A stretch of DNA of 64,000 nt from Nocardiopsis sinuspersici (lineage in GTDB: Bacteria > Actinomycetota > Actinomycetes > Streptosporangiales > Streptosporangiaceae): the NCBI GenBank assembly GCA_008638415.1, contig VWVT01000004.1, positions 1-64,000 on the forward strand. Reading direction: 5' to 3'. The notes beneath the pieces were generated by a model, which saw only the letters and a program-made list of their open reading frames with translations, was not told the DNA's origin and made no database searches. The first letter of the stretch is position 1. Each line of letters opens with the position of its first letter. Below are positions 16,527 through 24,878 of this stretch, piece by piece. The position numbers and the translations under genes were made by a program.

Positions 16527-17423
16527 TTGGGTACCGACTACGGGCGCCGGGTGGGCTTCGGGGTCTTCGCCTCACCGGAGGCCGACTCCCTGCGGGACCT
16601 GTGGGCGCTGCTGCCCGTGGCCGAGCACGGCGGCCTGGAGTTCGTCGGCGTCCAGGACCATCCCTACCAGCGCCGGCACCTGGACACCTGGAGCCTGATG
16701 GCCACGGCCCTGGCCCGCACCGAGCGGCTGCGGTTCTTCCCCGACGTGGCCAACCTGCCCCTGCGCTCACCGGCGATCATCGCCAAGTCCGCGGCCAGCC
16801 TGGACGTACTGTCCGGCGGGCGCTTCGAACTGGGCCTGGGCGCCGGGGCCTTCTGGGAGGCCGTGGTCGCCATGGGCGGTGAGCGGCGCGGCCCGCGCGA
16901 GGCCGCCGACGCCCTCGTCGAGGCGGTGGAGGTGATCCGGCTGCTGTGGTCGGACCAGCGCTCCGTGCGCTTCGAGGGCGGGCACTACCGCTTGGCGGGG
17001 GTCAGGCCGGGACCGGCCCCCGCGCACGACATCGGGATCTGGCTCGGCGTGTACGGTCCCCGGCTGCTGCGCGCCCTGGGACGGATCGCCGACGGCTGGG
17101 TCCCCTCCAGCGGCTACACCGAACCCGCCGGGCTCCACGACATGCACGCCCGGATCGACGCGGGTGCGGCCGAGGCCGGCCGCGACCCCGCGTCGATCCG
17201 CCGCGTGTACAACGTGATGGGCGCCATCACCGACGGCGCCTCCACCGGCTTCCTGCGGGGGCCCGCCGAGCAGTGGGTGGAGCAGTTGACCGAACTGGTG
17301 CTGGAGTACGGGATGGACACCTTCGTGTTCGGCCCCGCCGAGAACCCGGTCCGGCAGGTGGAGCGGTTCGCCGCCGAGGTGGTGCCCGCGGTCCGCGAGG
17401 CGGTACACCGCGAACGGGGCTGA
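16527..17423 (+). CDS. LLM-class flavin-dependent oxidoreductase
   Basis: A 298-residue luciferase-like TIM-barrel protein (PF00296). Features include VGVQDHPYQ near residue 41, ALARTERLRFFPDVANLPLR, LDVLSGGRFELGLGAG and GVYGPRLLRALGRIADGW. Such enzymes use FMNH2 or F420H2; the bound cofactor cannot be decided, although F420 is common in actinomycetes. The start is a TTG with AGGAGA about seven bases upstream. It follows the GNAT gene by 48 bases and may be cotranscribed with it. Confidence 0.87.
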   Translation: MGTDYGRRVGFGVFASPEADSLRDLWALLPVAEHGGLEFVGVQDHPYQRRHLDTWSLMATALARTERLRFFPDVANLPLRSPAIIAKSAASLDVLSGGRFELGLGAGAFWEAVVAMGGERRGPREAADALVEAVEVIRLLWSDQRSVRFEGGHYRLAGVRPGPAPAHDIGIWLGVYGPRLLRALGRIADGWVPSSGYTEPAGLHDMHARIDAGAAEAGRDPASIRRVYNVMGAITDGASTGFLRGPAEQWVEQLTELVLEYGMDTFVFGPAENPVRQVERFAAEVVPAVREAVHRERG

Positions 17424-17485
17424 ACCCACCGAACCGGACATATACGGATCTACGCCGTCAAGGTGGCGCTTGTTCAACTAGCGGA

Positions 17486-18442
17486 TCAAGCGGTGGGATC
17501 GAGGGTCAGCTTGCCGATGGTCCCGCGCGAACGCAGCGCCTCGTGTGCCCGGGCGGCCTCCGAGAGGGGGTAGGACCCGCCCAGGACCGTCCGGAGGTGC
17601 CCCTCGGCCACCAGGGTGAACAGCTCGGCCATCGCCCGGCCCATCACGTTGCCCGGCAGCATCCACACGTGCGGCAGCCACATGCCGCCCACCGTGGTGG
17701 AGAAGCGCATGAGGTTGGGAAGCTGCACCGGACTGGGCGCCTCGCGCGAGGCCATCCCGTAGAAGGCCAGACGGCCGAAGGGGGCCAGGGCCCGAACGCT
17801 CTGGTCGGTGACCCGGCCGCCGACCATGTCCAGGACGGCGTCCACGCGCTGGCCGCCGTTGGCCTCGACCAGGGCCTCGGTCATGTCGGGTGCGGAGGAG
17901 TCCACGACGGCGTCCGCGCCCAGCTCCAGGGCCAGCGCGCGCTTCTCCTCACTGCTGGCCACGGCGATGACCCTTCCGGCGCCGAACCGCTTGGCCAGTT
18001 GGACGGCGAGGGTGCCCACACCGCCGCCCGCCGCGTGCACCACGACCGACTCGCCCGGATCCATCCGCACGGACTTGCGCAGCAGCACCCAGGCGGTGGC
18101 CCCCTGCACCACCAGGGCGAGGGCGTCCTCGTCCGAGACCCCGTCTGGGATGTCGAAGCACATGTCGGGGGTGGCGGTGGCCTTCTCGGCGTAGCCGCCG
18201 CTGGTGGCCAGGGCGACGACGCGGCGGCCGTCGGAGGTGCGCCCGGCGATCTCCATGCCGGGGACCAGGGGCAGGGAGGCGGGGGACAGGTAGCTGTTCT
18301 CGGCCTGGTGCGTGTCGGCGAAGTTGATGCCGGCGCGGGTGACGTCGACGAGGACCTCGCCGGGTCCCGGCTCGGGGTCGGGCAGCTCGGTGGGGGTGAG
18401 GACCTCTGGTCCACCGAACTCGGTGATCTGGATGGCGCGCAT
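17486..18442 (-). CDS. Zinc-independent quinone oxidoreductase / MDR family reductase
   Basis: A 318-residue medium-chain dehydrogenase/reductase of the NADPH:quinone oxidoreductase (QOR) group. The N-terminal GroES-like domain has DVTRAGINFADTHQ; the Rossmann domain has VVHAAGGGVGTLAVQLAK (the AxGGVG cofactor motif), and LAFYGMASRE follows. The structural zinc cysteines of alcohol dehydrogenases are absent, as expected for QOR-type enzymes. GAAGGG precedes the ATG. The promoter carries a palindrome resembling those of the TetR gene and the ACAD operon, so it may reduce an enoyl-CoA or enone in the same pathway; this is inference. Confidence 0.88.
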   Translation of the reverse strand: MRAIQITEFGGPEVLTPTELPDPEPGPGEVLVDVTRAGINFADTHQAENSYLSPASLPLVPGMEIAGRTSDGRRVVALATSGGYAEKATATPDMCFDIPDGVSDEDALALVVQGATAWVLLRKSVRMDPGESVVVHAAGGGVGTLAVQLAKRFGAGRVIAVASSEEKRALALELGADAVVDSSAPDMTEALVEANGGQRVDAVLDMVGGRVTDQSVRALAPFGRLAFYGMASREAPSPVQLPNLMRFSTTVGGMWLPHVWMLPGNVMGRAMAELFTLVAEGHLRTVLGGSYPLSEAARAHEALRSRGTIGKLTLDPTA

Positions 18443-18466
18443 GGCGACCCTTCGTTCGTACGTTCA

Positions 18467-18497
18467 AACCGACCGGATGGTATGTTACCGGTCGGAA
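18467..18497. promoter_or_regulatory. TetR operator of the quinone oxidoreductase gene (site C)
   Basis: ACCGACCGGATGGTATG (18468-18484) resembles sites A and B, and a second arm CCGGTCGG (18488-18495) forms an inverted repeat with CCGACCGG (18469-18476) across 11 bases. The site begins 26 bases upstream of the minus-strand start at 18442, in promoter position. Confidence 0.62.
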
Positions 18498-18610
18498 ACC
18501 AGTGGAGCGGGTAGCCGCTCCGCGGGGGCGTCGGGACGTACTCCGCCGCGCCGGGGAGCGGTCGGCGGTTTCCGGCGCGGGAGAGGGATCCCGGGGTCTT
18601 GCGCCTGTTT

Positions 18611-18627
18611 ACCTAACGTTGTTAGGT
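18611..18627. promoter_or_regulatory. Perfect palindrome in the carboxylesterase promoter
   Basis: ACCTAACGTTGTTAGGT has perfect 7-base arms (ACCTAAC/GTTAGGT) around GTT and ends 32 bases before the carboxylesterase GTG. Palindromes of the TAAC-N3-GTTA type are typical TetR-family operators. It differs from the three ACCGAC-type sites, so a different regulator, not obviously encoded in this window, should bind it. Confidence 0.6.
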
Positions 18628-18659
18628 GGGGGTGTCGTGAACCGATCGGGAGGACGCAC

Positions 18660-20165
18660 GTGGACGCCGAGCGCACAGTGAAGACAACGGCCGGACGGGT
18701 CCGGGGCATCGCCTCGCCACGCTCGGAGAGCGGCGAGACCACCGTCTACCGGGGCATTCCCTACGCCGCCGCCCCCTTCGGCGAGCACCGCTTCGCCGCC
18801 CCCGCGCCCGCCTCCGACTGGGACGGCGTCCGCGACTGCACCTCCTTCGGCCCCCCGCCCCCGCAGGGCGCCCAGCTCCTCGGCGCGGCGCCCTGGGGCC
18901 CGGAGACGTCCCTGGACTGCCTGTCCCTCAACGTGTGGACCGCCGCACGCGAGGGCGACCGGGCACCCGTGCTCGTGTGGATCCACGGCGGCGCCTACAT
19001 CGTCGGGGCCGCCTCCGAGCTCACCTACGACGGCACCAGGCTCGCCGAGAGCGGCCTCGTCGTGGTCGGGATCAACTACCGGCTGGGCTTCGAGGGATTC
19101 GGCCACGTGCCCGGCCGCCCCGACAACCGCGGCCTGCTCGACCAGGCAGCCGCCCTGCGGTGGGTGCGGGAGAACGTCGCGGCCTTCGGCGGGGACCCCG
19201 ACAACGTGACGGTGGCGGGGGAGTCCGCCGGTGCCGGGTCGGTGGTGTCCCTGATGGCCTCCCCGAACGCCCGGGGGCTCTTCCGGAGGGCGATCGCGCA
19301 CAGTGTTCCCGGCGACATGCTCACCGTGGACACCGCGCGGTTCGTCTCCGGGCGGATCGCCGAGGCCGCCGGGGTCCCGCTGGAGGCCGGGGCGCTGGCC
19401 GCACTGCCGCCGGAGAAGCTGCTGGAGGCCACCGACCTCGTGCTGGCCCACTCCCCGTCGAAGAAGTCCGGGGGAGTGCGCACCCAGCCCTTCACCTGCT
19501 TCGCGCCCGTGGTCGGCGGACCCGAGCTGCCCGAGGCCCCGCTGGAGGCGGTGGCGCGCGGCGCCGCCTCCGAGGTGGACCTGCTCACCGGCCACAACGC
19601 CCACGAGTACCGGCTGTTCACCGAGCTGGGGCAGAGCGTGGAGATCGACGGCGAGTCCGACCTGGCGGTGACCGCCTCCCGGCTCGGGCTGGGCGGGGAC
19701 GCGGTGGCCGCCTACCGCGAGGTGCACCCGGGGGCCACCCTGCGCGAGCTGTACGCCGCGATCCAGGGCGACGCCCTGTTCGCCGAGTACACCGCGCGCT
19801 TCGCCGAGGCCCACGCCGCGGCCGGGGGGCGGGCCCACTTCTTCCGGCTGGCCGCGGAGAGCCCCGCCGTGCAGGGGCGGCTGGGTTCGTGCCACGCCTT
19901 CGACCTGCCGTTCGCGTTCGGCAACCTGGACACCGACTTCGGGAGGTTCCTGCTCGACGGGGAGCCGGGCGAGGCGCACCGGGCGCTGTCGGACCGCATG
20001 GTCGCGGCCTGGCGTGACTTCGCCGCCACCGGCGACCCGGGATGGCCCGCCGTGAGCGCCGACGCCACCGCGGTCAAGGTGTGGAACACCGAGGACCTGC
20101 TGCACGACAGCGACCCCTCGCCCGTGCGCGCCCTGTGGTCCGGTGTGGCCATCGTCCCCAGGTAG
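18660..20165 (+). CDS. Type B carboxylesterase
   Basis: A 501-residue alpha/beta hydrolase of the carboxylesterase type B family (PF00135). The oxyanion-hole segment is WIHGGAYIVG, the nucleophile Ser189 sits in AGESAGAGS, and the catalytic His is probably in GSCHAFDLPFAFG (about residue 411). DCLSLNVW is a family marker. There is no signal peptide, so it is cytoplasmic. The GTG start has GGGAGGA five bases upstream. Actinobacterial members hydrolyse aryl and alkyl esters, including carbamate-type compounds; the natural substrate is unknown. A perfect 17-bp palindrome in its promoter suggests ligand-controlled expression. Confidence 0.9.
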   Translation: MDAERTVKTTAGRVRGIASPRSESGETTVYRGIPYAAAPFGEHRFAAPAPASDWDGVRDCTSFGPPPPQGAQLLGAAPWGPETSLDCLSLNVWTAAREGDRAPVLVWIHGGAYIVGAASELTYDGTRLAESGLVVVGINYRLGFEGFGHVPGRPDNRGLLDQAAALRWVRENVAAFGGDPDNVTVAGESAGAGSVVSLMASPNARGLFRRAIAHSVPGDMLTVDTARFVSGRIAEAAGVPLEAGALAALPPEKLLEATDLVLAHSPSKKSGGVRTQPFTCFAPVVGGPELPEAPLEAVARGAASEVDLLTGHNAHEYRLFTELGQSVEIDGESDLAVTASRLGLGGDAVAAYREVHPGATLRELYAAIQGDALFAEYTARFAEAHAAAGGRAHFFRLAAESPAVQGRLGSCHAFDLPFAFGNLDTDFGRFLLDGEPGEAHRALSDRMVAAWRDFAATGDPGWPAVSADATAVKVWNTEDLLHDSDPSPVRALWSGVAIVPR

Positions 20166-20211
20166 GCGCGCGGCCCTCCGGCCGGCCGGTCCGCGGCCGG
20201 GGAGCCGGGCC

Positions 20212-20586
20212 TCACTCGGCCCAGGGGAGGGGGACCGAGCCCTCCCGCTCCGCGACGGAGGCCCGGCCGCCGGGGACCATGCACACCAGCGCCTCGCCGG
20301 GGCCGTCCCCGGTGCGCACCTGGCGGACGGCCCCGGCGGGGATCACGGCGGCCTGTCCGGGGGCCATGCCGGAGTCCTCGCCGTCGACGCTGACCCGGAA
20401 CCGTCCGGAGACGGGCATCCACACCTGGTCCCGGTCGACCACGTGCTCGGGGGAGGCCGAGCCGGGTTCCATCCGCACCCGCCAGGTGCTCAGCTCGTGG
20501 CTGCCCCGGCTGGGGCCGGCCAGCGCGGACATGGTCCCGGCGGGCGTCGTGGTGGTGCGGGCCCCGGTCTCGTCGATGATCCTCAT
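20212..20586 (-). CDS. Cupin-domain protein, divergent to a MarR gene
   Basis: A 124-residue single-domain beta-barrel cupin. The first conserved motif is degraded (PEHVVDRDQVWMPVSGRFRV, with one His) and the second is GMAPGQAAVIPAGAVRQV, which lacks the usual second-motif His, so metal binding is uncertain. A binding or isomerase role is possible. AGGAGG sits five bases before the ATG and overlaps the edge of the first palindrome of the intergenic operator. The divergent MarR gene 70 bases away very likely controls it. Confidence 0.8.
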   Translation of the reverse strand: MRIIDETGARTTTTPAGTMSALAGPSRGSHELSTWRVRMEPGSASPEHVVDRDQVWMPVSGRFRVSVDGEDSGMAPGQAAVIPAGAVRQVRTGDGPGEALVCMVPGGRASVAEREGSVPLPWAE

Positions 20587-20596
20587 GCGACCTCCT

Positions 20597-20637
20597 GAGT
20601 AAACTGGCTTTACTCGGTGAGTAAAGCTTCTTTACTC
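20597..20637. promoter_or_regulatory. Double MarR operator: two identical 19-bp palindromes
   Basis: Four half-sites alternate without error: GAGTAAA (20597), TTTACTC (20609), GAGTAAA (20619) and TTTACTC (20631). This gives two GAGTAAA-N5-TTTACTC palindromes separated by 3 bases (22 bp centre to centre, two helical turns). They fill the gap between the divergent cupin and MarR genes, so two MarR dimers could bind the same face of the DNA and shut both promoters. Confidence 0.8.
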
Positions 20638-20658
20638 ACATGTGTCAAGATGGGTGCC

Positions 20659-21126
20659 ATGAACGACCCGTTGGAGCGCACCGAACTCACCTTCCTCCTG
20701 GGCATGGCCTTCCAACTGGTGCTGGGCGAGTTCGTGCGCGGAGTGGACGCCGAGGGATACCGGGAACTCCGGCCGGTCCACGGATTCGCCTTCCAGGTAC
20801 TCCGGCACGGTGGCGCGACCAGCACCGAGCTGGCCGACCGCCTGGGCGTCACCAAACAGGCCGCCGGGCAGATCGTCGCCTACCTGGAGGAGCGCGGATA
20901 CGTGCGGCGCGTCGAGCACGCCGGGGGCGGACGGCGCCGCCTGGTCGTCCTCACGGACAAGGCGCACGAACACCTCTCCGTCGCGGGCCGCGTCCTGCAC
21001 GAGTTGGAGGAGCGGATCGGCGAGCGCCTCGGCGCGGACGGGCTCACCCGCATGCGCGCCGAACTCGCCGAACTCGTCCGCGGACTGGCGGGAAACGAGC
21101 TGCCCCCGCTGCGCCCCGTCTGGTGA
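20659..21126 (+). CDS. MarR-family transcriptional regulator
   Basis: A 155-residue winged-helix protein. The recognition region is TSTELADRLGVTKQAAGQIVAYLEERG and the wing DKAHEHLS follows a basic GGGRRRLVVLTD strand; dimerisation helices flank the domain. The ATG at 20659 was chosen; another in-frame ATG lies at 20650, and neither has a good ribosome site, so a nearly leaderless transcript is likely. Its promoter overlaps the double palindrome, pointing to autoregulation and control of the cupin gene. The ATP-grasp gene follows 200 bases downstream on the same strand and might also be in its regulon. Confidence 0.88.
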   Translation: MNDPLERTELTFLLGMAFQLVLGEFVRGVDAEGYRELRPVHGFAFQVLRHGGATSTELADRLGVTKQAAGQIVAYLEERGYVRRVEHAGGGRRRLVVLTDKAHEHLSVAGRVLHELEERIGERLGADGLTRMRAELAELVRGLAGNELPPLRPVW

Positions 21127-21325
21127 GGCGGTGCCGGGAAGCCGTCCCGCACCGAGCCGACGGCCCCGCCGGCCCGGCGGCGGTAAAGGTTCGGGAAAAC
21201 CCCCCGGCCCGGCCGGATCCGGCGGAGAGGACGGGCATCCTCACAGGTAGGAGGGCCGGTGCCGGCTTCCGGGGTACGGGGCGGTCATCGGCGCGCACCG
21301 CCCCGCGCCCCGCTGGAGGTGCGCG

Positions 21326-22609
21326 ATGGTCACGAACGTCTTCGTTCCGGGACTCGACGACCAGAACCGGGAGGTCCTGCTCTCACTGCCCGCCGACCGC
21401 GGCTACCGCTTCCTCCAACTGCTCGACCTCGACGAGATCGGCCAGGAACGGGAGGTGGACATGCCCGGACTGCTCGCCCTGGCGGCCGAGAGGCTGGACT
21501 CCTTCGAGGGCACGGTCGACGCGGTCATCGGGTTCTGGGACTTCCCGGTCAGTTCGCTGGTGCCGCTGCTCTGCCGGGAACGGGGGCTGCCGTGCGCGCC
21601 CCTGGAGGCCGTGGTCCGGTGCGAGCACAAGTACTGGAGCCGTCTGGAGCAGCGCGCCGTCATCCCCGAGGCGGTTCCCCGGTTCGCCGCGTTCGGCCTC
21701 GACGCCACGGACAAACCGGAGGGGCTGTCCTACCCGCTGTGGGTCAAGCCGGTGAAGTCCTTCTCCTCCGAACTGGCCTTCCGGGTCACCGACGACGCGG
21801 AGTTCCGCGAGGCGATGGACAGGATCAGGGCGGGCGCCGGACGCCTCGGCGCGCCCTTCCAGTGGGTGATGGACCGGGTGCGGCCGCCTCCGGAGGTCGC
21901 CGAGTGCGGGGGCACGGCCGCACTGGCCGAGGAGGAGGCCACGGGCGACCAGCTCACCGTCGAGGGCTACGTCCGGGGCGGCGTCCCCCACGTCTACGGG
22001 ATCGTCGACTCCCACCGATATCCGGGCACGTCGAGCTTCCTGCGCTATGAGTACCCGTCGACGGTGTCCGCGTCGGTCGGCGAGCGCCTGACCGAACTCA
22101 CCGAGCGCGTGGTCTCCCGGGTCGGCCTGGACGACGTCACCTTCAACATCGAGTACTTCCACGATCCGCGGAGCGGCGACATCCGCCTCCTGGAGATCAA
22201 TCCGCGCCACTCCCAGTCGCACGCCAGGCTGTTCGAACTCGTGCGGGGGGTGTCCAACCACGAGGTCTGCCTGAGGGTCGCCCTGGGACAGGAGCCCGAC
22301 CTGGAACGCGGCGGACGGTACCCGGTGGCCGCCAAGTGGTTCCTGCGCCGCTTCCGCGACGGCTTCGTCGCGGCGGTGCCCTCCGAGGAGGACGTGGCCC
22401 GAGCGGAGGAGACGGCGCCGGGCACGAAGGTGGAGGTCGTCGTGCGTCGGGGCCAGCGGCTCTCCGACCTCCCGTTCCAGGACAGCTACAGCTTCGAGCT
22501 GGCCCGCGTGTTCGTGGGCGCGGAGGACACCGCGCAGTGCGAGCGCAGGTACGGGGAGTGCGTGGGGAAACTGCCCTTCACGATCCGGGAGACCGACGAA
22601 GAGGCCTGA
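21326..22609 (+). CDS. ATP-grasp domain protein (carboxylate-amine/thiol ligase type), pathway unknown
   Basis: A 427-residue ATP-grasp enzyme. An N-terminal pre-ATP-grasp domain (~1-120, VIGFWDFPVSSLVPLLCRERGLP) is followed by the nucleotide-binding region (CEHKYWSRL, YPLWVKPVKSFSS) and the metal-binding end TFNIEYFHD then LLEINPRHSQSHA (Glu and Asn ligands near residues 290-295). About 100 residues follow with a biotin-carboxylase-like C-terminal fold. Enzymes of this fold activate a carboxylate as acyl phosphate and join it to an amine, thiol or another acid. GGAGGT precedes the ATG. The CocE-type hydrolase gene starts 16 bases downstream, so the two are probably one operon. No carrier protein, peptide or amino-acid genes are adjacent, so the product is unknown. 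Confidence 0.8.
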   Translation: MVTNVFVPGLDDQNREVLLSLPADRGYRFLQLLDLDEIGQEREVDMPGLLALAAERLDSFEGTVDAVIGFWDFPVSSLVPLLCRERGLPCAPLEAVVRCEHKYWSRLEQRAVIPEAVPRFAAFGLDATDKPEGLSYPLWVKPVKSFSSELAFRVTDDAEFREAMDRIRAGAGRLGAPFQWVMDRVRPPPEVAECGGTAALAEEEATGDQLTVEGYVRGGVPHVYGIVDSHRYPGTSSFLRYEYPSTVSASVGERLTELTERVVSRVGLDDVTFNIEYFHDPRSGDIRLLEINPRHSQSHARLFELVRGVSNHEVCLRVALGQEPDLERGGRYPVAAKWFLRRFRDGFVAAVPSEEDVARAEETAPGTKVEVVVRRGQRLSDLPFQDSYSFELARVFVGAEDTAQCERRYGECVGKLPFTIRETDEEA

Positions 22610-22625
22610 GCACGGAGAGGACCCG

Positions 22626-24665
22626 GTGACGATGAGAACCGTCAGCGAGCTGCCGAACGACGTCCGTGAGGATGAGTACGTCCAGATCCCGCTCGGCGAC
22701 GGCGTCCGGCTCGCCGCGCGGATCTGGCGCCCGGTGGGGAGCGAGGAGGCCCCGGTACCGGCGGTCCTGGAGTTCATCCCGTACCGCAGGCGCGACCTGA
22801 CGGCGCAGCGCGATTCGATACACCATCCCTACATGGCCGGACACGGGTACGCGTGCGCCCGCGTGGACCTGCGCGGCAGCGGCGACTCCGAGGGGGTGCT
22901 CACCGACGAGTACCTGGAACGCGAGCTCCTGGACGCCGAGGAGGTGCTCGCGTGGCTCGCCGACCAGCCCTGGTGCGACGGCCGCACCGGCATGATGGGC
23001 ATCTCCTGGGGCGGGTTCAACGCCCTGCAGGTCGCCGCGCGGCGGCCCGGGAGCCTGCGCGCGATCATGACGGCCTGCTCCACCGACGACCGGTACTCCG
23101 ACGACGTGCACTTCATGGGCGGGTGCCTGCTGGGGGACAACCTGTCCTGGGCCTCCACGATGTTCGCCTACAACTCCTGCCCGCCCGATCCGGCCCTGGT
23201 CGGTGGGCGGTGGCGGAGGATGTGGCACGAGCGGCTGGAGCACAGCGGCCTGTGGCTCGACACCTGGCTGCGGCACCAGCACCGGGACGGGTACTGGAGG
23301 CACGGTTCGGTGATCGAGGACCTGGGTGCGATCCAGGTGCCCGTCATGGCCGTCAGCGGTTGGGCCGACGGCTACTCCAACTCGGTCTTCCGGCTGCTGG
23401 CGGGGCTGGGGGTTCCCTGTCTCGGGCTGCTGGGGCCCTGGTCGCACAAGTACCCGCACCTGGGCCAGCCCGGCCCCGCCGTCGGCTTCCTCCAGGAGCT
23501 GGTGCGCTGGTGGGACCGCTGGCTCAAGGACATCGACAACGACGTGATGGAGGCACCCGCCCTGCGGGCCTGGATGCAGGAGAGCGTGGCTCCCTCCACC
23601 GCCTACGAGGACCGGCCGGGGCGCTGGGTCGGTGAGCGGGAGTGGCCGTCACCGAACGTGGTGTTCGAGTCGCGCTCGCTGGGGTCCGGGCGGGTGCTCG
23701 GAGAGGGGGAGCCGGAGAGGAGGGAGGACGCCCTGACCCTGTCCTCCCCGCTGTCCACCGGACAGCACGCGGGCAAGTGGTGCTCCTACAACGCTCCTCC
23801 GGACCTGCCCTACGACCAGCGCGAGGACGACGGCGGCTCCATCGTCTTCGACAGCGTGCCGCTCCCCGAGCGGGTGGAGATCCTCGGCTCCGCGGTGGTC
23901 GACCTCGAACTCGCCGTGGACCGGCCCGACGCGATGGTCGCGGTGCGGCTGTGCGACGTCACGCCCAAGGGACAGGCCACGCGTGTGACCTACGGGCTGT
24001 TGAACCTCACCCACGCCGGCGGCCACGAGAGGCCGGAGAAGCTGGTGCCCGGGCGCAGGTACCGTGTCTCGGTCCCCCTCAACGGTGTGGCGCAGGCGTT
24101 CCCGCCCGGACACCGGGTGAGGATCTCGGTCTCCACCTCCTACTGGCCGCTCGTGTGGCCCTCGCCCGAGCCGGTGACCCTCTCCGTGTTCCAGGGGGAG
24201 CACACCCGTGTACACCTTCCGGTGCGCCCCGTCGAAAGCGGGGACGACGGGCGCGGTGTGGCGCCCTTCGGTGAGCCCGAGGGCACCGCCCCCGTCACGA
24301 CGAGCCGGATCGGGCAGGGCGAGGAGCGGTGGGACCTGGCCCAGAACCTCGTGAACTACGAGGCCTCGCTGAACGTGGTCAAGGACCTGGGGACGGTGTG
24401 CTTCGACGACATCGGGCTGGAGGTGACCCGGCGCGCCGACGAGTACTACGGCCGGGTCGGCGACGACTACGACTCGGTCCGGGGCGAGACGGCGTGGACG
24501 ATGGGCTTCGCCCGCGGCGACTGGTCCGTGCGGACCGAGACCCGTACGACGCTCACGTCCACGGCGACCGACTTCCACCTGCACGCGACGCTCGACGCCT
24601 ACGAGGGTACGAGGCGTGTGGCCACGAAGATCTACACCTCGGTGATCCCGAGGGACCGAGTCTGA
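22626..24665 (+). CDS. CocE/NonD family hydrolase (X-Pro dipeptidyl-peptidase-like)
   Basis: A 679-residue serine hydrolase. The alpha/beta hydrolase domain has RVDLRGSGDSEG and the nucleophile Ser127 in MGISWGGFNALQ. SGWADGYSN probably carries the catalytic Asp and LGPWSHKYPH the catalytic His. The C-terminal jelly-roll domain (PepX_C, about residues 350-560) has the typical RISVSTSYWPLVWPSPEP. An extra ~120-residue C-terminal extension shows RADEYYGRV and a lipocalin-like beta pattern. The family covers cocaine esterase, alpha-amino acid ester hydrolases and X-prolyl peptidases. No signal peptide is present. GTG start with a GAGAGG site; an ATG lies two codons later. Cotranscription with the ATP-grasp gene suggests hydrolysis of the ester or amide made, or a protective role. 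Confidence 0.87.
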   Translation: MTMRTVSELPNDVREDEYVQIPLGDGVRLAARIWRPVGSEEAPVPAVLEFIPYRRRDLTAQRDSIHHPYMAGHGYACARVDLRGSGDSEGVLTDEYLERELLDAEEVLAWLADQPWCDGRTGMMGISWGGFNALQVAARRPGSLRAIMTACSTDDRYSDDVHFMGGCLLGDNLSWASTMFAYNSCPPDPALVGGRWRRMWHERLEHSGLWLDTWLRHQHRDGYWRHGSVIEDLGAIQVPVMAVSGWADGYSNSVFRLLAGLGVPCLGLLGPWSHKYPHLGQPGPAVGFLQELVRWWDRWLKDIDNDVMEAPALRAWMQESVAPSTAYEDRPGRWVGEREWPSPNVVFESRSLGSGRVLGEGEPERREDALTLSSPLSTGQHAGKWCSYNAPPDLPYDQREDDGGSIVFDSVPLPERVEILGSAVVDLELAVDRPDAMVAVRLCDVTPKGQATRVTYGLLNLTHAGGHERPEKLVPGRRYRVSVPLNGVAQAFPPGHRVRISVSTSYWPLVWPSPEPVTLSVFQGEHTRVHLPVRPVESGDDGRGVAPFGEPEGTAPVTTSRIGQGEERWDLAQNLVNYEASLNVVKDLGTVCFDDIGLEVTRRADEYYGRVGDDYDSVRGETAWTMGFARGDWSVRTETRTTLTSTATDFHLHATLDAYEGTRRVATKIYTSVIPRDRV

Positions 24666-24829
24666 GCCCGGCGGAGACCGGAGGAGCCCGGCGGAGGACC
24701 ACCGGTACCCGGGACCGGGCATCTCGGAGGGAGCGGCGGCGCGAGCCGCCGGTGAGACGACGGGCGCACCGGGTCCCGGCTGCGGCGGGGCGGACGGTAC
24801 CGCTCTCCCACACCGTCCGGCGGGGGAGC

Positions 24830-24862
24830 GGGGCCCCGGTCGCGACACGCGTCCGGGGCCCC
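24830..24862. terminator. Terminator hairpin between cocE-like and tex genes
   Basis: GGGGCCCCGG (24830-24839) pairs with CCGGGGCCCC (24853-24862) around a 13-base loop. It lies between convergent genes, 16 bases from the tex stop, and can act on both strands. Confidence 0.65.
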
Positions 24863-24878
24863 GGGTAAGGCGCGGGGC

